Assembly (NCBI RefSeq): GCF_933775445.1 | Contig: NW_026089531.1 | Span: forward strand, 186,001-250,000 | DNA from: Argentina anserina | Lineage: Eukaryota; Streptophyta; Magnoliopsida; Rosales; Rosaceae | Direction of reading: 5' to 3' | DNA: 64,000 bases | Shown here: in pieces, positions 12,601 through 25,621 of the stretch | Position numbering within the stretch: position 1 is the first letter of the stretch | Layout: every line of letters begins with the position of its first letter | Translations under genes and position numbers: made by a program | Notes under the pieces: model-generated | What the model saw: the letters and a program-made list of their open reading frames with translations, nothing else | Told to the model about the DNA's origin: nothing | Databases searched by the model: none

Positions 12601-15600
12601 TTACTATTCCAATTGTGTATCTTTACATCGTTTGCGTATCTTTAATATTCCAATTGTGTATCTTTACATCGTTTGCGTATCTTTACTATACCAATTGTGT
12701 ATCTTTTCATTTCTCGTTTGCGTATCTTTACTATTCCAATTGTGTATCTTTACATCGTTTGCGTATATTTACTATTCCAATTGTGTATCTTTTCATTTCT
12801 CGTTTGAGTATCTTTCTGTAAGGCTTTCGGATGCGAGTTTCTATTGTATTTGAGAGTTTTGCAAGTGTGGGAGTGTGTTTCTTTCAAACTGAGTATCTTT
12901 ACATCGTTTGCGTATCTTTACTATTCCAATTGTGTATCTTTACATCGTTTGCGTATCTTTACTATTCCAATTGTGTGTGTATCTTTTCATTTCTCGTTTG
13001 AGTATCTTTCTGTAAGGCTTCTGATGTGAGTTTTTATTGAATTTGAGAGTTTTGCAAGTGCGAGTGTGTTTCTTTCAAACTGAGTATCTTTACATCGTTT
13101 GCGTATCTTTACTATTCCAATTGCGTATCTTTACATCGTTTGCGTATCTTTACTATTCCAATTGTGTGTGTATCTTTTCATTTCTCGTTTGAGTATCTTT
13201 CTGTAAGGCTTCTGATGTGAGTTTTTATTGAATTTGAGAGTTTTGCAAGTGCGAGTGTGTTTCTTTCAAACTGAGTATCTTTACATCGTTTGCGTATCTT
13301 TACTATTCCAATTGTGTATCTTTACATCGTTTGCGTATCTTTACTATTCCAATTGTGTATCTTTACATCGTTTGCGTATCTTTACTATACCAATTGTGTA
13401 TCTTTTCATTTCTCATTTGAGTATCTTTCTGTAAGGCTTCTGATGCGAGTTTCTATTGAATTTGAGAGTTTTGCAAGTGTGGGAGTGTGTTTCATTCAAA
13501 CTGAGTATCTTTACATCGTTTGCGTATCTTTACTATACCAATTGCATATCTTTACATCGTTTGCGTATCTTTACTATTCCAATTGTGTATCTTTTCATTT
13601 CTCGTTTGAGTATCTTTCTGTAAGGCTTTCGGATGCGAGTTTCTATTGAATTTGGGAGTTTTGCAAGTGTGGGAGTGTGTTTCATTCAAACTGAGTATCT
13701 TTACATCGTTTGCGTATCTTTACTATACCAATTGTGTATCTTTTCATTTCTCGTTTGAGTATCTTTCTGTAAGGCTTCTGATGCGAGTTTCTATTGTATT
13801 TGAGAGTTTTGCAAGTGTGGGAGTGTGTTTCATTCAAACTGAGTATCTTTACATCGTTTGCGTATCTTTACTATTCCAATTGGGTATCTTTACATCGTTT
13901 GCGTATCTTTACTATTCCAATTGTGTATCTTTTCATTTCTCGTTTGAGTATCTTTCTGTAAGGCTTTCAGATGCGAGTTTCTATTGAATTTGAGAGTTTT
14001 GCAAGTGTGGGAGTGTGTTTCTTTCAAACTGAGTATCTTTACATCGTTTGCGTATCTTTACTATTCCAATTGTGTATCTTTACATCGTTTGCGTATATTT
14101 ACTATTCCAATTGTGTATCTTTTCATTTCTCGTTTGAGTATCTTTCTGTAAGGCTTTCGGATGCGAGTTTCTATTGTATTTGAGAGTTTTGCAAGTGTGG
14201 GAGTGTGTTTCTTTCAAACTTAGTATCTTTACATCGTTTGCGTATCTTTACTATTCCAATTGGGTATCTTTACATCGTTTGCGTATCTTTACTATTCCAA
14301 TTGTGTATCTTTTCATTTCTCGTTTGAGTATCTTTCTGTAAGGCTTTCAGATGCGAGTTTCTATTGAATTTGAGAGTTTTGCAAGTGTGGGAGTGTGTTT
14401 CTTTCAAACTGAGTATCTTTACATCGTTTGCGTATCTTTACTATTCCAATTGTGTATCTTTACATCGTTTGCGTATATTTACTATTCCAATTGTGTATCT
14501 TTTCATTTCTCGTTTGAGTATGTTTCTGTAAGGCTTTCGGATGCGAGTTTCTATTGTATTTGAGAGTTTTGCAAGTGTGGGAGTGTGTTTCTTTTAAACT
14601 GAGTATCTTTACATCGTTTGCGTATCTTTACTATTCCAATTGGGTATCTTTACATCGTTTGCATATCTTTACTATTCCAATTGTGTATCTTTTCATTTCT
14701 CGTTTGAGTATCTTTCTGTAAGGCTTTCAGATGCTTGTTTCTATTGAATTTGAGAGTTTTGCAAGTGTGGGAGTGTGTTTCATTCAAACTGAGTATCTTT
14801 ACATCGTTTGCGTATCTTTACTATACCAATTGCATATCTTTACATCGTTTGCGTATCTTTACTATTCCAATTGTGTATCTTTTCATTTCTCGTTTGAGTA
14901 TCTTTCTGTAAGGCTTTCGGATGCGAGTTTCTATTGAATTTGAGAGTTTTGCAAGTGTGGGAGTGTGTTTCATTCAAACTGAGTATCTTTACATCGTTTG
15001 CGTATCTTTACTATTCAAATTGTGTATCTTTACATCGTTTGCGTATCTTTACTATTCCAATTGTGTGTGTATCTTTTCATCGTTTGCGTATCTTTACTAT
15101 ACCAATTGTGTATCTTTTCATTTCTCGTTTGAGTATCTTTCTGTAAGGCTTCTGATGCGAGTTTCTATTGAATTTGAGAGTTTTGCAAGTGTGGGAGTGT
15201 GTTTCATTCAAACTGAGTATCTTTACATCGTTTGCGTATCTTTACTATACCAATTGCATATCTTTACATCGTTTGCATATCTTTACTATTCCAATTGTGT
15301 ATCTTTTCATTTCTCGTTTGAGTATCTTTCTGTAAGGCTTTCGGATGCGAGTTTCTATTGTATTTGAGAGTTTTGCAAGTGTGGGAGTGTGTTTCTTTCA
15401 AACTGAGTATCTTTACATCGTTTGCGTATCTTTACTATTCCAATTGTGTATCTTTACATCGTTTGCGTATCTTTACTATTCCAATTGTGTATCTTTTCAT
15501 TTCTCGTTTGAGTATCTTTCTGTAAGGCTTTCAGATGCGAGTTTCTATTGAATTTGAGAGTTTTGCAAGTGTGGGAGTGTGTTTCTTTCAAACTGAGTAT

Positions 15601-16250
15601 CTTTACATCGTTTGCGTATCTTTCCTATTCCAATTGGGTATCTTTACATCGTTTGCGTATCTTTACTATTCCAATTGTGTATCTTTTCATTTCTCGTTTG
15701 AGTATCTTTCTGTAAGGCTTTCGGATGCGAGTTTCTATTGTATTTGAGAGTTTTGCAAGTGTGGGAGTGTGTTTCTTTCAAACTGAGTATCTTTACATCG
15801 TTTGCGTATCTTTACTATTCCAATTGTGTATCTTTACATCGTTTGCGTATATTTACTATACCAATTGTGTATCTTTTCATTTCTCGTTTGAGTATCTTTC
15901 TGTAAGGCTTTCGGATGCGAGTTTCTATTGTATTTGAGAGTTTTGCAAGTGTGGGAGTGTGTTTCATTTCTCGTTTGAGTATCTTTACATCGTTTGCGTA
16001 TCTTTACTATTCCAATTGTGTATCTTTACATCGTTTGCGTATCTTTACTATTCCAATTGTGTGTGTATCTTTTCATTTCTCGTTTGAGTATCTTTCTGTA
16101 AGGCTTCTGATGTGAGTTTTTATTGAATTTGAGAGTTTTGCAAGTGCGAGTGTGTTTCTTTCAAACTGAGTATCTTTACATCGTTTGCGTATCTTTACTA
16201 TTCCAATTGCGTATCTTTACATCGTTTGCGTATCTTTACTATTCCAATTG
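7930..16250 (+). repeat. 4149-bp near-identical tandem duplication of satellite
   Basis: About 7930-12100 is followed directly by a second copy, about 12080-16250. Rare variants recur exactly 4149 bp apart: TTCTTTTAAACTG (10441/14590), CAAACTTAGTATC (about 10070/14219), CAGATGCTTGTTTC, TATTCAAATTG, and the hybrid CTTTTCATCGTTTGCG. I noticed only isolated substitutions, for example TATTCC against TATACC near 8540/12690. It is about 22 monomers long and appears to be one of the youngest amplifications here. Confidence 0.88.
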
Positions 16251-19200
16251 TGTGTGTATCTTTTCATTTCTCGTTTGAGTATCTTTCTGTAAGGCTTCTG
16301 ATGTGAGTTTTTATTGAATTTGAGAGTTTTGCAAGTGCGAGTGTGTTTCTTTCAAACTGAGTATCTTTACATCGTTTGCGTATCTTTACTATTCCAATTG
16401 TGTATCTTTACATCGTTTGCGTATCTTTACTATTCCAATTGTGTATCTTTACATCGTTTGCGTATCTTTACTATACCAATTGTGTATCTTTTCATTTCTC
16501 GTTTGAGTATCTTTCTGTAAGGCTTCTGATGCGAGTTTCTATTGAATTTGAGAGTTTTGCAAGTGTGGGAGTGTGTTTCTTTCAAACTGAGTATCTTTAC
16601 ATCGTTTGCGTATCTTTACTATACCAATTGCATATCTTTACATCGTTTGCGTATCTTTACTATTCCAATTGTGTATCTTTTCATTTCTCGTTTGAGTATC
16701 TTTCTGTAAGGCTTTCGGATGCGAGTTTCTATTGAATTTGGGAGTTTTGCAAGTGTGGGAGTGTGTTTCATTCAAACTGAGTATCTTTACATCGTTTGCG
16801 TATCTTTACTATACCAATTGTGTATCTTTTCATTTCTCGTTTGAGTATCTTTCTGTAAGGCTTCTGATGCGAGTTTCTATTGTATTTGAGAGTTTTGCAA
16901 GTGTGGGAGTGTGTTTCTTTCAAACTGAGTATCTTTACATCGTTTGCGTATCTTTACTATTCCAATTGGGTATCTTTACATCGTTTTCGTATCTTTACTA
17001 TTCCAATTGTGTATCTTTTCATTTCTCGTTTGAGTATCTTTCTGTAAGGCTTTCAGATGCGAGTTTCTATTGAATTTGAGAGTTTTGCAAGTGTGGGAGT
17101 GTGTTTCTTTCAAACTAAGTATCTTTACATCGTTTGCGTATCTTTACTATTCCAATTGTGTATCTTTACATCGTTTGCGTATATTTACTATTCCAATTGT
17201 GTATCTTTTCATTTCTCGTTTGAGTATCTTTCTGTAAGGCTTTCGGATGCGAGTTTCTATTGTATTTGAGAGTTTTGCAAGTGTGGGAGTGTGTTTCTTT
17301 CAAACTTAGTATCTTTACATCGTTTCCGTATCTTTACTATTCCAATTGGGTATCTTTACATCGTTTGCGTATCTTTACTATTCCAATTGTGTATCTTTTC
17401 ATTTCTCGTTTGAGTATCTTTCTGTAAGGCTTTCAGATGCGAGTTTCTATTGAATTTGAGAGTTTTGCAAGTGTGGGAGTGTGTTTCTTTCAAACTGAGT
17501 ATCTTTACATCGTTTGCGTATCTTTACTATTCCAATTGTGTATCTTTACATCGTTTGCGTATCTTTACTATTCCAATTGTGTGTGTATCTTTTCATTTCT
17601 CGTTTGAGTATCTTTCTGTAAGGCTTCTGATGCGAGTTTCTATTGTATTAGAGAGTTTTGCAAGTGTGGGAGTGTGTTTCTTTCAAACTGAGTATCTTTA
17701 CATCGTTTGCGTATCTTTACTATTCCAATTGTGTATCTTTACATCGTTTGCGTATCTTTAATATTCCAATTGTGTATCTTTACATCGTTTGCGTATCTTT
17801 ACTATACCAATTGTGTATCTTTTCATTTCTCGTTTGCGTATCTTTACTATTCCAATTGTGTATCTTTACATCGTTTGCGTATATTTACTATTCCAATTGT
17901 GTATCTTTTCATTTCTCGTTTGAGTATCTTTCTGTAAGGCTTTCGGATGCGAGTTTCTATTGTATTTGAGAGTTTTGCAAGTGTGGGAGTGTGTTTCTTT
18001 CAAACTGAGTATCTTTACATCGTTTGCGTATCTTTACTATTCCAATTGTGTATCTTTACATCGTTTGCGTATCTTTACTATTCCAATTGTGTGTGTATCT
18101 TTTCATTTCTCGTTTGAGTATCTTTCTGTAAGGCTTCTGATGCGAGTTTCTATTGTATTTGAGAGTTTTGCAAGTGTGGGAGTGTGTTTCTTTCAAACTG
18201 AGTATCTTTACATCGTTTGCGTATCTTTACTATTCCAATTGTGTATCTTTACATCGTTTGCGTATCTTTACTATTCCAATTGTGTATCTTTTCATTTCTC
18301 GTTTGAGTATCTTTCTGTAAGGCTTCTGATGCGAGTTTCTATTGTATTTGAGAGTTTTGCAAGTGTGGGAGTGTGTTTCTTTCAAACTGAGTATCTTTAC
18401 ATCGTTTGCGTATCTTTACTATTCCAATTGTGTATCTTTACATCGTTTGCGTATATTTACTATTCCAATTGTGTATCTTTTCATTTCTCGTTTGAGTATC
18501 TTTCTGTAAGGCTTTCGGATGCGAGTTTCTATTGTATTTGAGAGTTTTGCAAGTGTGGGAGTGTGTTTCTTTCAAACTGAGTATCTTTACATCGTTTGCG
18601 TATCTTTACTATTCCAATTGTGTATCTTTACATCGTTTGCGTATATTTACTATTCCAATTGTGTATCTTTTCATTTCTCGTTTGAGTATCTTTCTGTAAG
18701 GCTTTCGGATGCGAGTTTCTATTGTATTTGAGAGTTTTGCAAGTGTGGGAGTGTGTTTCTTTCAAACTGAGTGTCTTTACATCGTTTGCGTATGTTTACT
18801 ATTCCAATTGTGTATCTTACATCGTTTGCGTATCTTTACTATTCCAATTGTGTATCTTTTCATTTCTCGTTTGAGTATCTTTCTGTAAGGCTTCTGATGC
18901 GAGTTTCTATTGTATTTGAGAGTTTTGCAAGTGTGGGAGTGTGTTTCTTTCAAACTGAGTATCTTTACATCGTTTCCGTATCTTTACTATTCCAATTGCG
19001 TATCTTTACATCGTTTGCGTATCTTTACTATTCCAATTGTGTGTGTATCTTTTCATTTCTCGTTTGAGTATCTTTCTGTAAGGCTTCTGATGTGAGTTTT
19101 TATTGAATTTGAGAGTTTTGCAAGTGCGAGTGTGTTTCTTTCAAACTGAGTATCTTTACATCGTTTGCGTATCTTTACTATTCCAATTGTGTATCTTTAC

Positions 19201-22200
19201 ATCGTTTGCGTATATTTACTATTCCAATTGTGTATCTTTTCATTTCTCGTTTGAGTATCTTTCTGTAAGGCTTTCGGATGCGAGTTTCTATTGTATTTGA
19301 GAGTTTTGCAAGTGTGGGAGTGTGTTTCTTTCAAACTGAGTATCTTTACATCGTTTGCGTATCTTTACTATTCCAATTGTGTATCTTTACATCGTTTGCG
19401 TATCTTTACTATTCCAATTGTGTGTGTATCTTTTCATTTCTCATTTGAGTATCTTTCTGTAAGGCTTCTGATGTGAGTTTCTATTGTATTTGAGAGTTTT
19501 GCAAGTGTGGGAGTGTGTTTCTTTCAAACTGAGTATCTTTACATCGTTTGCGTATCTTTACTATTCCAATTGTGTATCTTTACATCGTTTGCGTATCTTT
19601 ACTATTTCAATTGTGTATCTTTTCATTTCTCGTTTGAGTATCTTTCTGTAAGGCTTCTGATGCGAGTTTCTATTGTATTTGAGAGTTTTGCAAGTGTGGG
19701 AGTGTGTTTCTTTCAAACTGAGTATCTTTACATCGTTTGCGTATCTTTACTATTCCAATTGTGTATCTTTACATCGTTTGCGTATCTTTACTATTCCAAT
19801 TGTGTGTGTATCTTTTCATTTCTCGTTTGAGTATCTTTCTGTAAGGCTTCTGATGTGAGTTTTTATTGAATTTGAGAGTTTTGCAAGTGCGAGTGTGTTT
19901 CTTTCAAACTGAGTATCTTTACATCGTTTGCGTATCTTTACTATTCCAATTGCGTATCTTTACATCGTTTGCGTATCTTTACTATTCCAATTGTGTGTGT
20001 ATCTTTTCATTTCTCGTTTGAGTATCTTTCTGTAAGGCTTCTGATGTGAGTTTTTATTGAATTTGAGAGTTTTGCAAGTGCGAGTGTGTTTCTTTCAAAC
20101 TGAGTATCTTTACATCGTTTGCGTATCTTTACTATTCCAATTGTGTATCTTTACATCGTTTGCGTATCTTTACTATTCCAATTGTGTATCTTTACATCGT
20201 TTGCGTATCTTTACTATACCAATTGTGTATCTTTTCATTTCTCGTTTGAGTATCTTTCTGTAAGGCTTCTGATGCGAGTTTCTATTGAATTTGAGAGTTT
20301 TGCAAGTGTGGGAGTGTGTTTCTTTCAAACTGAGTATCTTTACATCGTTTGCGTATCTTTACTATACCAATTGCATATCTTTACATCGTTTGCGTATCTT
20401 TACTATTCCAATTGTGTATCTTTTCATTTCTCGTTTGAGTATCTTTCTGTAAGGCTTTCGGATGCGAGTTTCTATTGAATTTGGGAGTTTTGCAAGTGTG
20501 GGAGTGTGTTTCATTCAAACTGAGTATCTTTACATCGTTTGCGTATCTTTACTATACCAATTGTGTATCTTTTCATTTCTCGTTTGAGTATCTTTCTGTA
20601 AGGCTTCTGATGCGAGTTTCTATTGTATTTGAGAGTTTTGCAAGTGTGGGAGTGTGTTTCTTTCAAACTGAGTATCTTTACATCGTTTGCGTATCTTTAC
20701 TATTCCAATTGGGTATCTTTACATCGTTTTCGTATCTTTACTATTCCAATTGTGTATCTTTTCATTTCTCGTTTGAGTATCTTTCTGTAAGGCTTTCAGA
20801 TGCGAGTTTCTATTGAATTTGAGAGTTTTGCAAGTGTGGGAGTGTGTTTCTTTCAAACTAAGTATCTTTACATCGTTTGCGTATCTTTACTATTCCAATT
20901 GTGTATCTTTACATCGTTTGCGTATATTTACTATTCCAATTGTGTATCTTTTCATTTCTCGTTTGAGTATCTTTCTGTAAGGCTTTCGGATGCGAGTTTC
21001 TATTGTATTTGAGAGTTTTGCAAGTGTGGGAGTGTGTTTCTTTCAAACTTAGTATCTTTACATCGTTTCCGTATCTTTACTATTCCAATTGGGTATCTTT
21101 ACATCGTTTGCGTATCTTTACTATTCCAATTGTGTATCTTTTCATTTCTCGTTTGAGTATCTTTCTGTAAGGCTTTCAGATGCGAGTTTCTATTGAATTT
21201 GAGAGTTTTGCAAGTGTGGGAGTGTGTTTCTTTCAAACTGAGTATCTTTACATCGTTTGCGTATCTTTACTATTCCAATTGTGTATCTTTACATCGTTTG
21301 CGTATCTTTACTATTCCAATTGTGTGTGTATCTTTTCATTTCTCGTTTGAGTATCTTTCTGTAAGGCTTCTGATGCGAGTTTCTATTGTATTAGAGAGTT
21401 TTGCAAGTGTGGGAGTGTGTTTCTTTCAAACTGAGTATCTTTACATCGTTTGCGTATCTTTACTATTCCAATTGTGTATCTTTACATCGTTTGCGTATCT
21501 TTAATATTCCAATTGTGTATCTTTACATCTTTTGCGTATCTTTACTATACCAATTGTGTATCTTTTCATTTCTCGTTTGCGTATCTTTACTATTCCAATT
21601 GTGTATCTTTACATCGTTTGCGTATATTTACTATTCCAATTGTGTATCTTTTCATTTCTCGTTTGAGTATCTTTCTGTAAGGCTTTCGGATGCGAGTTTC
21701 TATTGTATTTGAGAGTTTTGCAAGTGTGGGAGTGTGTTTCTTTCAAACTGAGTATCTTTACATCGTTTGCGTATCTTTACTATTCCAATTGTGTATCTTT
21801 ACATCGTTCGCGTATCTTTACTATTCCAATTGTGTGTGTATCTTTTCATTTCTCGTTTGAGTATCTTTCTGTAAGGCTTCTGATGCGAGTTTCTATTGTA
21901 TTTGAGAGTTTTGCAAGTGTGGGAGTGTGTTTCTTTCAAACTGAGTATCTTTACATCGTTTGCGTATCTTTACTATTCCAATTGTGTATCTTTACATCGT
22001 TTGCGTATCTTTACTATTCCAATTGTGTATCTTTTCATTTCTCGTTTGAGTATCTTTCTGTAAGGCTTCTGATGCGAGTTTCTATTGTATTTGAGAGTTT
22101 TGCAAGTGTGGGAGTGTGTTTCTTTCAAACTGAGTATCTTTACATCGTTTGCGTATCTTTACTATTCCAATTGTGTATCTTTACATCGTTTGCGTATATT

Positions 22201-23223
22201 TACTATTCCAATTGTGTATCTTTTCATTTCTCGTTTGAGTATCTTTCTGTAAGGCTTTCGGATGCGAGTTTCTATTGTATTTGAGAGTTTTGCAAGTGTG
22301 GGAGTGTGTTTCTTTCAAACTGAGTATCTTTACATCGTTTGCGTATCTTTACTATTCCAATTGTGTATCTTTACATCGTTTGCGTATATTTACTATTCCA
22401 ATTGTGTATCTTTTCATTTCTCGTTTGAGTATCTTTCTGTAAGGCTTTCGGATGCGAGTTTCTATTGTATTTGAGAGTTTTGCAAGTGTGGGAGTGTGTT
22501 TCTTTCAAACTGAGTGTCTTTACATCGTTTGCGTATGTTTACTATTCCAATTGTGTATCTTACATCGTTTGCGTATCTTTACTATTCCAATTGTGTATCT
22601 TTTCATTTCTCGTTTGAGTATCTTTCTGTAAGGCTTCTGATGCGAGTTTCTATTGTATTTGAGAGTTTTGCAAGTGTGGGAGTGTGTTTCTTTCAAACTG
22701 AGTATCTTTACATCGTTTCCGTATCTTTACTATTCCAATTGCGTATCTTTACATCGTTTGCGTATCTTTACTATTCCAATTGTGTGTGTATCTTTTCATT
22801 TCTCGTTTGAGTATCTTTCTGTAAGGCTTCTGATGTGAGTTTTTATTGAATTTGAGAGTTTTGCAAGTGCGAGTGTGTTTCTTTCAAACTGAGTATCTTT
22901 ACATCGTTTGCGTATCTTTACTATTCCAATTGTGTATCTTTACATCGTTTGCGTATATTTACTATTCCAATTGTGTATCTTTTCATTTCTCGTTTGAGTA
23001 TCTTTCTGTAAGGCTTTCGGATGCGAGTTTCTATTGTATTTGAGAGTTTTGCAAGTGTGGGAGTGTGTTTCTTTCAAACTGAGTATCTTTACATCGTTTG
23101 CGTATCTTTACTATTCCAATTGTGTATCTTTACATCGTTTGCGTATCTTTACTATTCCAATTGTGTGTGTATCTTTTCATTTCTCATTTGAGTATCTTTC
23201 TGTAAGGCTTCTGATGTGAGTTT
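15980..23223 (+). repeat. 3743-bp segmental duplication within satellite
   Basis: About 15980-19480 is repeated at about 19723-23223. Shared private variants 3743 bp apart are CGTTTTCGTATC (16985/20728), CAAACTAAGTATC, CGTTTCCGTATC (17331/21074), GTATTAGAGAG (17649/21392), GAGTGTCTTTAC and GTATGTTTAC followed by GTATCTTACATCG (18770-18815/22513-22558). The copies differ at a few sites, for example CATCTTTTGCG near 21529. The block around 19480-20180 also recurs at about 23607-24310 with offset 4127. Confidence 0.86.
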
Positions 23224-24771
23224 TTATTGAATTTGAGAGTTTTGCAAGTGCGAGTGTGTTTCTTTCAAACTGAGTATCTTTACATCGTTTGCGTATCTTT
23301 ACTATTCCAATTGCGTATCTTTACATCGTTTGCGTATCTTTACTATTCCAATTGTGTGTGTATCTTTTCATTTCTCGTTTGAGTATCTTTCTGTAAGGCT
23401 TCTGATGTGAGTTTTTATTAAATTTGAGAGTTTTGCAAGTGTGGGAGTGTGTTTCTTTCAAACTGAGTATCTTTACATCGTTTGCGTATCTTTACTATTC
23501 CAATTGTGTATCTTTACATCGTTTGTGTATCTTTACTATTCCAATTGTGTGTGTATCTTTTCATTTCTCGTTTGAGTATCTTTCTGTAAGGCTTCTGATG
23601 CGAGTTTCTATTGTATTTGAGAGTTTTGCAAGTGTGGGAGTGTGTTTCTTTCAAACTGAGTATCTTTACATCGTTTGCGTATCTTTACTATTCCAATTGT
23701 GTATCTTTACATCGTTTGCGTATCTTTACTATTTCAATTGTGTATCTTTTCATTTCTCGTTTGAGTATCTTTCTGTAAGGCTTCTGATGCGAGTTTCTAT
23801 TGTATTTGAGAGTTTTGCAAGTGTGGGAGTGTGTTTCTTTCAAACTGAGTATCTTTACATCGTTTGCGTATCTTTACTATTCCAATTGTGTATCTTTACA
23901 TCGTTTGCGTATCTTTACTATTCCAATTGTGTGTGTATCTTTTCATTTCTCGTTTGAGTATCTTTCTGTAAGGCTTCTGATGTGAGTTTTTATTGAATTT
24001 GAGAGTTTTGCAAGTGCGAGTGTGTTTCTTTCAAACTGAGTATCTTTACATCGTTTGCGTATCTTTACTATTCCAATTGCGTATCTTTACATCGTTTGCG
24101 TATCTTTACTATTCCAATTGTGTGTGTATCTTTTCATTTCTCGTTTGAGTATCTTTCTGTAAGGCTTCTGATGTGAGTTTTTATTGAATTTGAGAGTTTT
24201 GCAAGTGCGAGTGTGTTTCTTTCAAACTGAGTATCTTTACATCGTTTGCGTATCTTTACTATTCCAATTGTGTATCTTTACATCGTTTGCGTATCTTTAC
24301 TATTCCAATTGTGTGTGTATCTTTCCATTTCTCATTTGAGTATCTTTCTGTAAGGCTTCTGATGTGAGTTTTTATTGAATTTGAGAGTTTTGCAAGTGCG
24401 AGTGTGTTTCTTTCAGACTGAGTATCTTTACATCGTTTGCGTATCTTTACTATTCCAATTGCGTATCTTTACATCGTTTGCGTATCTTTACTATTCCAAT
24501 TGTGTGTGTATCTTTTCATTTCTCGTTTGAGTATCTTTCTGTAAGGCTTCTGATGTGAGTTTTTATTAAATTTGAGAGTTTTGCAAGTGTGGGAGTGTGT
24601 TTCTTTCAAACTGAGTATCTTTACATCGTTTGCGTATCTTTACTATTCCAATTGTGTATCTTTACATCGTTTGTGTATCTTTACTATTCCAATTGTGTGT
24701 GTATCTTTTCATTTCTCGTTTGAGTATCTTTCTGTAAGGCTTCTGATGCGAGTTTCTATTGTATTTGAGAG
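23067..24771 (+). repeat. 1148-bp duplication interrupted by the retrotransposon
   Basis: About 23067-23623 matches 24215-24771 with offset 1148, including CATTTCTCATTTG (23185/24333), ATTAAATTTGAGAG and CGTTTGTGTATC. The second copy stops at the element's left end. The sequence right of the element (from 32015) matches the continuation of the first copy (from about 23624) for about 375 bp with two substitutions. Confidence 0.75.
24767..24771. repeat. Target site duplication, left copy (GAGAG)
   Basis: The five bases GAGAG before the 5' LTR are repeated right after the 3' LTR (32010-32014). An uninterrupted monomer has this GAGAG only once, between ATTT and TTTTGC, so this is a true 5-bp duplication, as made by LTR-retrotransposon integrases. 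Confidence 0.96.
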
Positions 24772-24995
24772 TGATAGGAGCACAAAGTGTGACGTTCTTA
24801 ATATGTTTATGCCCTATTCTTACTCTTTGTTACCTCTTATTTAGTAGGTTTTAGTTTCTTTTGTATGAATAAGTGTCTAGGTAGAGCTGATATCAATTAT
24901 GAATGAATTGATGATGAAATCGTGCTAAGTGTTAATAATCCTTGTTGAGATATGATTCCTTGTTCGAGTAGGATTCATCCTTTCGTATTTCTTTG

Positions 24996-25045
24996 AATCT
25001 AACATACTTATCCTACTATGAAACTTCAAAGCCACGCATATTGAA
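24996..25045 (+). repeat. Left arm of perfect 50-bp inverted repeat
   Basis: Exact reverse complement of 25572-25621 over all 50 bases; pairing fails at the next base on either side. The arms flank a 526-bp spacer. Both arms share variants (TTTCATAGTAGG) that differ from the 3' LTR (TTGCATGGTAGG), so both derive from the same template lineage. Confidence 0.93.
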
Positions 25046-25571
25046 TTCATTAAGCATGTCACCTACTTAACCCCCAATCATGCAATTCCGAAAATCACAT
25101 AGAAAAGATAAACATATTCATAGCACAAGTCATAAATCCAACAACCTAAATATCATGCTACAAGCGTATACATAACACATAGATACTCTCGAAATCACAC
25201 AAAGACATGTCACGGCATAAACTAAAATCATAGAACTACAAACCTAAAATCGAAACTTTATATAATTTGAAACAAGTAACTATCTTATAGACAAAATTGA
25301 AACAAGTTTACAATGACCAAAACACATACACAACCAAGAACAAAAAAAAAACAAAAACCGAAATAAACATAGAGAGAATCATGGTTACACTTTATCAATC
25401 AAGCGATCTCACAAGGTGTAGCCGTGGCTTTCCAAGGGGATGAAACCTCTTCACAAGCGTGCTTGAAGGCTAAGGATTGGTGGAGAATGGTGGAATCGGT
25501 TTTAGGATTTCTTGGATGGGTGAGTATGAAATTTGGTAGAGCTTTGGCTAGTATGTGCACAAGGTTGATGA
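24996..25571 (-). other. Inverted R-U5 segment inside the 5' LTR
   Basis: The reverse complement of this segment follows 3' LTR 30932-31618 in order: CATCAACCTTG...CCAAAGCTCT; TATAAAGTGTAAC; the TTTTTGTTCTTGG-like stretch; GAATATGTTTATCTTTTC; AAGTAGGTGACATGC; and ATAAGTATGTTAGA. Similarity is clear but patchy (569 against 687 bp), so the template was a related and not identical LTR. The left junction lies in TCTAACATACTTAT, present in both partners. The right junction is GATGAT|TTCAATATG at 25571/25572. Confidence 0.87.
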
Positions 25572-25621
25572 TTTCAATATGCGTGGCTTTGAAGTTTCAT
25601 AGTAGGATAAGTATGTTAGAT
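25572..25621 (-). repeat. Right arm of perfect 50-bp inverted repeat
   Basis: Partner of 24996-25045. This copy is in the normal U5 orientation and continues into U5 toward the PBS; the equivalent place in the 3' LTR is 31565-31614. Confidence 0.93.

Larger units (their letters stand above)
1..24771 (+). repeat. Satellite array, left part (189-190 bp monomer, head-to-tail)
   Basis: Uninterrupted tandem repeats in one orientation, about 130 monomers. A monomer runs in order: a 41-bp G/T-rich head (GAGAGTTTTGCAAG...CAAACTGA); a 19-bp unit GTATCTTTACATCGTTTGC and a 22-bp unit GTATCTTT+ACTATTCCAATTGT, this pair normally twice; a 23-bp unit containing CATTTCTCGTTTGA; and a 43-44 bp tail with CTGTAAGGCTT. 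All internal units start with GTATCTTT, so there is a ~20-bp micro-period inside the monomer. Length is 189 bp when the tail reads GGCTTCTGATG and 190 bp when it reads GGCTTTCGGATG or GGCTTTCAGATG. Other recurrent variants are CTTTCAAAC/CATTCAAAC, ATTGAATTT/ATTGTATTT, and a class with GATGTGAGTTTTTA plus GCAAGTGCGAG. Long open frames on the + strand are a by-product of low stop-codon content. The family is not recognised by name. The array continues beyond position 1. Confidence 0.97.

Noticed and set aside
1..24771. Many + strand open frames of 61-193 codons in the left array
   Set aside because: They are the same satellite read in its few-stop frames, overlap in several frames at once, and have no start context or domain. 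Not annotated as genes.
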